NCBI GenBank assembly: GCA_021785315.1 | Contig: JAJYFX010000025.1 | Location: 1 to 10,663 of the forward strand | Length of the DNA stretch: 10,663 nucleotides | Direction of reading: 5' to 3' | From: Actinomycetes bacterium | GTDB taxonomy: Bacteria; Actinomycetota; Acidimicrobiia; Acidimicrobiales; Acidimicrobiaceae | Shown: positions 5,831 through 10,663 of the stretch, in pieces | How positions within the stretch are numbered: position 1 is the stretch's first letter | Layout: the number at the start of each line of letters is the position of its first letter | Translations under genes and position numbers: made by a program | Notes under the pieces: generated by a model | What the model saw: the letters and a program-made list of their open reading frames with translations, nothing else | Told to the model about the DNA's origin: nothing | Database searches by the model: none

Positions 5831-8362
5831 ATGACTTTAACCACTTCTGCAACTACGGAAGTTAATCCGCAGGAAATTAAGAACGTTGTTGTAATGACAG
5901 AGCGACTGATACAGCTGAAAAAAGAGTGGGAAGATGCAGATCCAGCTGTTTACGTTGACGACACACTGCTATTTACGAAATCTTGGCAGGAAACTGATGG
6001 GCTGCCTTTAGATCTTAGGTGGGCGAAAGCTTTCGCAAAGCGCATGGAAGAGAGTCCGATTCTGCTCAGAGACAATGAACTTATCGTCGGCTCGCTGACG
6101 AAGTTCATTAGGGGAAACAACGTTCTTGTCGCGATGAAGCCTCGCGAAGTCCTTGAGATGGCCGAGAAAGGGCGATTTGATCGAAAGCTCAGTGACACTT
6201 CAGCGACATACATCGATCCGACAGATTTGAAGCTCTTGACTGAGGATGCCCGGTATTGGGTTGAGCATATGCCTCAAGTTAACTACGTCAATGAGGCTTT
6301 AAAGGAAGAACTTGGAGAAGAACACTTTGACCTAATGTTTGACAGAGGAATGGTGTTTGAAGGTCGTGCGGTTAGGCATAGTCCAGACCGAGGGTTGTTC
6401 CAAGGCTGGGGAGCCTTTGGCGGTGGAATTGCACAACCAAATATGCGTGTTATTCACAATGGGCTGAACCATGTTATTGCATTGGCGAAATCCGAGATGG
6501 ACAAGATGGTGGATGCGGGAGCTCGTTTGCCTGGTGCTTCGTCAGCGGCACTTAGAAAGTATTACTTGTTGAAAGCTACCATCGTGTCTTGCGAAGCCAT
6601 CATCACGTATGCGCACAGGTACGCCGAATTAGCTAGAAGCCAGGCGAGGGATGAGAAAAATCCGGTTCGGAAATTGGAGTTGGAAAAAATAGCTGAAGTA
6701 TGCGACTGGGTTCCAGCTAATCCTCCACGCAATTACTGGGAGGCAGTTCAGTCTCTGCGTTTTCTGCACCTAGCGTGTTGGAAGGAAAGTTCAGAGAGGC
6801 CGGAAGTTCCAATTGGTCGTTTGGACCAGATTTTATATCCATTTTACGAGCAGGACATGGTGGAAGGTCGGCTCACTAGGCAAGATGCAGCAGAGTTACT
6901 TGGTGCGTTTTGGTTAAAAATTCGTGAGACGGAAAATTTGGTAACGATAAAGCGCGAGCATCGCGCAGCTCCGGGAACGCTTCTTCCAAACGTGACCCTT
7001 TGTGGTGTGGATGATAAGGGGTGCGATCTTACTAATGAAGTATCCTGGTTGGTTCTGGAGGTCATGAGACAGATTAAGTTGTCTGAGCCTGCAGTCTATA
7101 TTCGGTATCACGATGGTATGGATAAGCGTTTTGTTCTGCATGCTTTGGAGTGCAACAGGGACTTTGGCGGCGGTAATCCCGCATTTCTAAACGATGAATT
7201 AGGGACGGCGAGATACCTGGCCAGGGGCGTAAAACCAGAAGATGCAGTTGGCTGGAACGCTAGTGGTTGTTTGGGTTATCACCTCGATTGCGCAGAGCAT
7301 ATGGCTGGTATGTTCAGCATAAACCAAGCAAAAATCTTTGAACTGACCATGCACAACGGCTACGATCCCAGAACTGGCAAACAGTTGGGTCTTGAAACCG
7401 GAGATGTCACAAAGTTCAATTCAATTGAGCAGTTTTACGAGGCATTTTTCAAGCAGGAGGACCATTTTGCTGAAATTCTTCGTAAGCATTACTTCATCTG
7501 GTGGAGCAGTGAGAACATGAATAGCCCCATGAGCGGGCTTCGAGTCGCAATGCTCTACGAGGACTGTATTCCTGCGGGAATGGCCTCTAGAGAAGGCGGG
7601 GCGCGCTATGCGGTTTGTCGCTCTTCTTGGATTGGTGACAGAGGAATTACGGATGTCGCTGATGCCATATCTTCCATAAAGCACCTAGTCTTCGATACCA
7701 AAAAGCTTTCCATGTCGGACCTCTTGGAAGCGATGAAGGAAAATTGGGAAGGTCACGAAGACATGCGTCAGATGTGCTTGAACGCTCCCAAATACGGCAA
7801 CGACAATGACTTCGTCGATGACATTTTTAATCGGGTTTCATTGACAACCCAAGAGATACTTACTGCGAGGCCAGATCCATTTACCGGAGAGAAGCCGCTC
7901 TTGTTCAAGGGTGCTGCAGCCGGACATGTTACTCAGGGTGCCTCGGTGGGAGCCTTGCCCAACGGACGTAAAGCCGGAAGTCCCGTCAACGACGCTGGTA
8001 CTTCTGCAATGCCGGGTATGGATGTTTTTGGCCCAACTGCCCTAATCAACTCTGCGACCAAAGTGAACCACGCTTGGGACACTGTTGGCATCACGCACAA
8101 CATGAAGTTTTCAAAGTCGATGCTCAGCACCCCCGAGAAATTAGAGAAGCTTGCATCGCTAATAAAGACCTTTATGGCTCGCGGTGGTTGGCATATCCAG
8201 TTCAACATCCATAGTTCTGGAGAATTGTTGGAGGCGAAAAAGCATCCCGAGCAGTACAAAAATGTTCTAGTCAGAGTTGGTGGTTACAGCGCATATTTTG
8301 TGGATCTCCCGCCTGAACTGCAAGATGAAATTATTGCACGGACCTTGCACGAAGTGTCCTAA
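5831..8362 (+). CDS. Glycyl radical enzyme of the PFL/choline-lyase/XSS superfamily, atypical active site
   Basis: A large oxygen-sensitive radical enzyme of 843 residues, the size of CutC and benzylsuccinate synthase alpha. The C-terminal glycyl domain is intact: VRVGGYSAYFVDL with radical glycine G818 (codon 8282-8284). The thiyl cysteine is C480 (codon 7268-7270) in WNASGCLGYH. An N-terminal PFL-like domain is visible, with RDNELIVGSLT (around residues 77-87), MFDRGMVFEGRAVRHSPDRGLFQGWGAFGGG-type sequence (around 172-200) and IGRLDQILYPFYEQDM (around 330). Eliminases such as CutC, GDH and 4-hydroxyphenylacetate decarboxylase carry Cys-Val-Glu here; this protein has Cys-Leu-Gly, so the usual acid/base Glu is missing. 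That argues against a simple dehydratase or choline-lyase role and leaves fumarate-adding (XSS-like) or new chemistry open. It is encoded between mutase subunits and the mutase accessory gene. Family certain, reaction unknown. Confidence 0.95.
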   Translation: MTLTTSATTEVNPQEIKNVVVMTERLIQLKKEWEDADPAVYVDDTLLFTKSWQETDGLPLDLRWAKAFAKRMEESPILLRDNELIVGSLTKFIRGNNVLVAMKPREVLEMAEKGRFDRKLSDTSATYIDPTDLKLLTEDARYWVEHMPQVNYVNEALKEELGEEHFDLMFDRGMVFEGRAVRHSPDRGLFQGWGAFGGGIAQPNMRVIHNGLNHVIALAKSEMDKMVDAGARLPGASSAALRKYYLLKATIVSCEAIITYAHRYAELARSQARDEKNPVRKLELEKIAEVCDWVPANPPRNYWEAVQSLRFLHLACWKESSERPEVPIGRLDQILYPFYEQDMVEGRLTRQDAAELLGAFWLKIRETENLVTIKREHRAAPGTLLPNVTLCGVDDKGCDLTNEVSWLVLEVMRQIKLSEPAVYIRYHDGMDKRFVLHALECNRDFGGGNPAFLNDELGTARYLARGVKPEDAVGWNASGCLGYHLDCAEHMAGMFSINQAKIFELTMHNGYDPRTGKQLGLETGDVTKFNSIEQFYEAFFKQEDHFAEILRKHYFIWWSSENMNSPMSGLRVAMLYEDCIPAGMASREGGARYAVCRSSWIGDRGITDVADAISSIKHLVFDTKKLSMSDLLEAMKENWEGHEDMRQMCLNAPKYGNDNDFVDDIFNRVSLTTQEILTARPDPFTGEKPLLFKGAAAGHVTQGASVGALPNGRKAGSPVNDAGTSAMPGMDVFGPTALINSATKVNHAWDTVGITHNMKFSKSMLSTPEKLEKLASLIKTFMARGGWHIQFNIHSSGELLEAKKHPEQYKNVLVRVGGYSAYFVDLPPELQDEIIARTLHEVS

Positions 8363-8373
8363 CGGCAAGCCAC

Positions 8374-8420
8374 TTGTACTGTCTGGAGTCGTAGGAGACT
8401 AACGGCTCTGGACAGTACGG
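8374..8420 (+). other. Long stable hairpin just after the glycyl radical enzyme gene
   Basis: GTACTGTCTGGAGTCGT (8376-8392) and ACGGCTCTGGACAGTAC (8402-8418) form a 17-base-pair stem with three G-U wobbles and a nine-base loop (8393-8401). Two further wobbles extend it to 8374-8420. It starts 13 bases after the stop codon. No T run follows, so a Rho-independent terminator is unlikely. It more likely protects the 3' end of the glycyl radical enzyme message or partly attenuates transcription into the MutL-like gene. Confidence 0.65.
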
Positions 8421-8512
8421 CCGTGACGAGAAAGGGTTCATTTCTTGGCAGGAATTTCAACGTAAAGATATTTGAGGAATCTCGATACACGCTTAAGGTA
8501 TGTAGGTAATTG

Positions 8513-9880
8513 ATGGGAAATATCAAGGTCTTCATCGATTTTGGCAGTACGTTCACAAAAATGGTAGCCATTGATTTGGATGGAGAGGAATTGGTCGGCA
8601 GGGTCCAGGTTCCGTCGACCGTTGATACTGACATTAATATCGGGCTTGACGATGCGTTTAGCATGCTTGATCAACAGGTTGGCATTGGCGAATCAGAACG
8701 AGCAAGCGCCGTTGCATGTAGTAGTGCAGCCGGCGGGCTACGGGTCATTTGCGTAGGGCTGGTGCGCGATTTCACCACAGAAGCTGCTCGCATGGCCGCG
8801 CTCGGAGCTGGAGCAAAAATTGTCGGAACGTATTCGTATGAATTGTCTAGTACGGAAATTGCTGAAATAGAAGAGATTGCTCCAGATATTGTTCTTTTGA
8901 CAGGTGGCACCGAAGGCGGAAATAAAAAAGTAATTTCCCATAATGCCAAGTGTCTCGCTTCTGCTGGTAAAGGTGTTAGCCACGTAATTGTTGCAGGAAA
9001 TAAGGCGGCCTATGGTGATATAGCTGATATTTTCTGCAATTCCGGTAAAAACGTCATTTACACAAACAACGTTATGCCAGAAATTGGCACCGTTGATGTG
9101 GTGCCAGCAAATCGCAATATCAGAGATCTATTTATCAAGCGCATCACCGAGGCAAAGGGAATATCACGGGTTAAAGCTCGAATCAATGACGTTATTATGC
9201 CTACTCCGTCGGCAGTTCTCGCTGCTGCGGTATTGATGGCAGACGGGCTGCCAGAGTCTCCAGGATTCGGTGAATTGATTCTCGTTGATGTTGGTGGCGC
9301 CACTACGGATGTCTATTCGATTGCTCAAGGTATACCCACCAAAAGTGGTGTGACTATGGTCGGGTTGCCGGAGCCCTATGCCAAGCGAACAGTTGAAGGT
9401 GACCTGGGCCTGGTGTTCAATTTGGACAGATTAAATGAGATTGGCATGACCGAATGCGTTCCGTTCGAAATTGATAAAGGTGCGCTAAAAGTCCATGACA
9501 TTGGGAGAATACCAAAAGGGAGTGAGGAGGAGTCACATGTGTGGCTGTCGTATTTGGCAGTCAAAACTGCGGTAGAGCGACATGTTGGACGTATTGAAGT
9601 GAAGATGTATCCAAATGGCGATATGTTTACCCAAAAAGGTAAAGACCTGAGCCACGTGAAACGGGTCGTTGGTGCTGGTGGTCCGGTGGTATTTTCGCAA
9701 AATCCACGTCAGGTATTGGCCGGATCTATTCAGCAGGATACTTCGCCGAGTTTACTCAAACCGAAAACAGCTGAATTCATGCTTGACAGAAGCTACATCA
9801 TGTTTGCGTTGGGCCTTCTCGCTCAGAGTGAACCCGCTAAGGCACTAAGTCTAATGAAGAAGTATATTGTCAGCGCGTAG
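8513..9880 (+). CDS. MutL/GlmL-family ATPase, mutase accessory protein
   Basis: A 455-residue member of the MutL/GlmL family found in glutamate mutase operons. It has the actin/Hsp70 (ASKHA) nucleotide-binding fold: phosphate-1 loop VFIDFGSTFTK (residues 6-16) and phosphate-2 loop LVDVGGATTDV (around 255-270). TGGTEGGNKK, IYTNNVMPEIG and PTPSAVLAAA are family features. It is thought to act as a reactivating or chaperone-like partner that swaps damaged cobalamin from B12 mutases, though direct evidence for the family is thin. ATG 8513 is chosen over TTG 8510; the ribosome site (TAGGT) is weak, implying lower expression than the enzyme upstream. It sits 150 bases after the glycyl radical enzyme, beyond a long hairpin. 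Its presence ties the whole cluster to the mutase. It is unrelated to the DNA-repair MutL. Confidence 0.9.
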   Translation: MGNIKVFIDFGSTFTKMVAIDLDGEELVGRVQVPSTVDTDINIGLDDAFSMLDQQVGIGESERASAVACSSAAGGLRVICVGLVRDFTTEAARMAALGAGAKIVGTYSYELSSTEIAEIEEIAPDIVLLTGGTEGGNKKVISHNAKCLASAGKGVSHVIVAGNKAAYGDIADIFCNSGKNVIYTNNVMPEIGTVDVVPANRNIRDLFIKRITEAKGISRVKARINDVIMPTPSAVLAAAVLMADGLPESPGFGELILVDVGGATTDVYSIAQGIPTKSGVTMVGLPEPYAKRTVEGDLGLVFNLDRLNEIGMTECVPFEIDKGALKVHDIGRIPKGSEEESHVWLSYLAVKTAVERHVGRIEVKMYPNGDMFTQKGKDLSHVKRVVGAGGPVVFSQNPRQVLAGSIQQDTSPSLLKPKTAEFMLDRSYIMFALGLLAQSEPAKALSLMKKYIVSA

Positions 9881-10217
9881 CGGTTGGAATTCATTGTGCA
9901 GTGCATGGCAGATACCCGATGTCAATTAACCCGTAGTTCGGGTCGCGTCGGCATATCGAAAGTGTCGTGATTATGAAGAGATAAAAGTCCCGGACTCGGG
10001 AACTTGATCCGAAGAGTGCAGTTTGGGTATGGAGATGGAATTGGATTCGGCTACCGCACAATCTGAATCGGTTATTCACATCAATTGTAAATGCCCAGTT
10101 GTTTAGTGGTTTCTACGTTGTCACGAGTTTGATTTGGACCAAGTGGCCAACCTATCTCATTTGCTGTTAGTGACAATCCAATCTTGTTAGATAGATAATT
10201 TTGAAAGGGATGGCTGG
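9881..10217. other. Spacer before the MmgE/PrpD-family gene, small hairpins only
   Basis: About 340 bases with no recognisable gene on either strand. Two compact hairpins occur: ACCCG/CGGGT with a TAGTT loop (9929-9943), and AAGTCCCG/CGGG-A-ACTT with one bulge (9985-10005). Neither is followed by a T run, so neither is a clear terminator, although together they could end or slow transcription from the core operon. Confidence 0.4.
10170..10199 (+). promoter_or_regulatory. Possible promoter for the MmgE/PrpD-family gene
   Basis: GTGACA (10170-10175, five of six to TTGACA) and GATAAT (10194-10199, five of six to TATAAT) are 18 bases apart. The predicted start near 10206 would fall inside the ribosome site, leaving a leader of only about 12 bases, which weakens the case. 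The long spacer before this gene makes some local promoter plausible. Confidence 0.3.
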
Positions 10218-10663
10218 ATGGATGCGACATATCTATTTGCTAGGAACATTTTAGGGATCAAATTCGAAGACCTTCCCTCTGACGTGGTTGACTCCACTAA
10301 GAAACAGATCCTTGACTTTATTGGGGTCGCATTGGGCGGATCATCTGAACCTGGCGTAAAGGAAATTGCAGACCTTGCCTTGGAATGGGGAGGGGCAGCA
10401 CAAAGCAGCGTTATGAACTGGGGTTATAAATTGCCCACACCTAATGCTGCACAACTCAATGCGACGATGGCCCACAGTCTTGATTACGATGACGTACATG
10501 AGACGGCGGTCATGCATCCGGGTGTGGTTACCGTTTCTACAGCACTGGCTATGGCGGAGTACATTGGCGGGCTAAGCGGCAGAGAGTTTATAGCTGCAGT
10601 TGCCACGGGTACTGATTTCATTTGCCGCTTGGGACTGGCTACTAGACCAGGTCAAAATATTCA
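10218..10663 (+). CDS. MmgE/PrpD-family protein, 3'-truncated by the window
   Basis: The first 148 residues of a protein normally about 450 long. The family includes 2-methylcitrate dehydratase (PrpD), cis-aconitate decarboxylase and some epimerases, all acting on polycarboxylates. The N-terminal helical domain is typical (ILDFIGVALGGSSEPGVKEI), followed by the family signature NATMAHSLDYDDVHE (residues 81-95, with D89, D91, D92 and H94) and MHPG (99-102, H100), which line the active site in characterised members. ATG 10218 has AAGGGA seven bases upstream; nearby ATGs at 10210 and 10222 are out of frame. It lies on the same strand after a 337-base gap, so it may be a separate unit. A role on a tricarboxylate or branched dicarboxylate from the upstream enzymes fits, but the exact activity cannot be told from this fragment. 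Confidence 0.9.
   Translation, partial: MDATYLFARNILGIKFEDLPSDVVDSTKKQILDFIGVALGGSSEPGVKEIADLALEWGGAAQSSVMNWGYKLPTPNAAQLNATMAHSLDYDDVHETAVMHPGVVTVSTALAMAEYIGGLSGREFIAAVATGTDFICRLGLATRPGQNI

Noticed and set aside
8376..8418. Rho-independent terminator after the glycyl radical enzyme
   Set aside because: The stem is long but is followed by GGCCGTGACG with no T run, and the MutL-like gene lies close downstream on the same strand.
8671..8983. Overlapping minus-strand frames opposite the MutL-like gene
   Set aside because: They lie wholly inside a well-conserved coding gene on the other strand and show no domain or ribosome site.
8510..9880. DNA mismatch-repair MutL
   Set aside because: The protein has the ASKHA-type phosphate loops of the glutamate-mutase-associated MutL/GlmL family and none of the GHKL ATPase motifs of mismatch-repair MutL; only the name is shared.
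9985..10005. Terminator after the MutL-like gene
   Set aside because: The short bulged stem is followed by GATCCGAAG, with no T run.

Overview
The window (about 10.7 kb, moderate GC by eye, all recognisable genes on the + strand) looks like a chromosomal catabolic locus of an anaerobic bacterium. The strongest sign is a glycyl radical enzyme with its dedicated radical-SAM activase, an oxygen-sensitive pair. Strong Shine-Dalgarno sequences and a sigma70-type promoter are readable. Nothing fixes the phylum, and no mobile element, CRISPR array, rRNA or tRNA was seen.

Layout. (1) 2-2049: the end of a CUT2 (ribose-type) ABC transporter, with a 5'-truncated double-ATPase subunit followed by the permease. 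(2) 2050-2545: a roughly 500-base spacer with no convincing gene. (3) 2546-2611: a good promoter followed at once by an inverted repeat that could be an operator. (4) 2728-9880: the core operon, in the order glycyl-radical-enzyme activase, glutamate-mutase-type large subunit (MutE/GlmE-like), cobalamin-binding small subunit (MutS/GlmS-like), glycyl radical enzyme, MutL/GlmL-like ATPase. The glycyl radical enzyme gene has a stable RNA hairpin in the spacer on each side. (5) 9881-10217: a second gene-poor spacer with small hairpins and a weak promoter candidate. (6) 10218 to the window end: the N-terminal third of an MmgE/PrpD-family protein.

How the parts may work together. Genes for an adenosylcobalamin carbon-skeleton mutase (E, S and the L accessory) are interleaved with a glycyl radical enzyme and its activase, so one pathway probably uses two different radical enzymes. 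The mutase large subunit keeps the three arginines that grip the two carboxylates in glutamate mutase. Judged against the Clostridium cochlearium sequence as I remember it, it has lost the glutamate and one tyrosine that hold the substrate amino group. The glycyl radical enzyme has the radical glycine and the thiyl cysteine, but Gly replaces the Glu that usually follows that cysteine in the GCVE-type eliminases. This suggests a non-amino dicarboxylate that is made or consumed by the glycyl radical enzyme, isomerised by the mutase, and perhaps processed further by the MmgE/PrpD protein. One possibility is fumarate addition followed by skeletal rearrangement of a free substituted succinate. The actual substrate cannot be read from the sequence.
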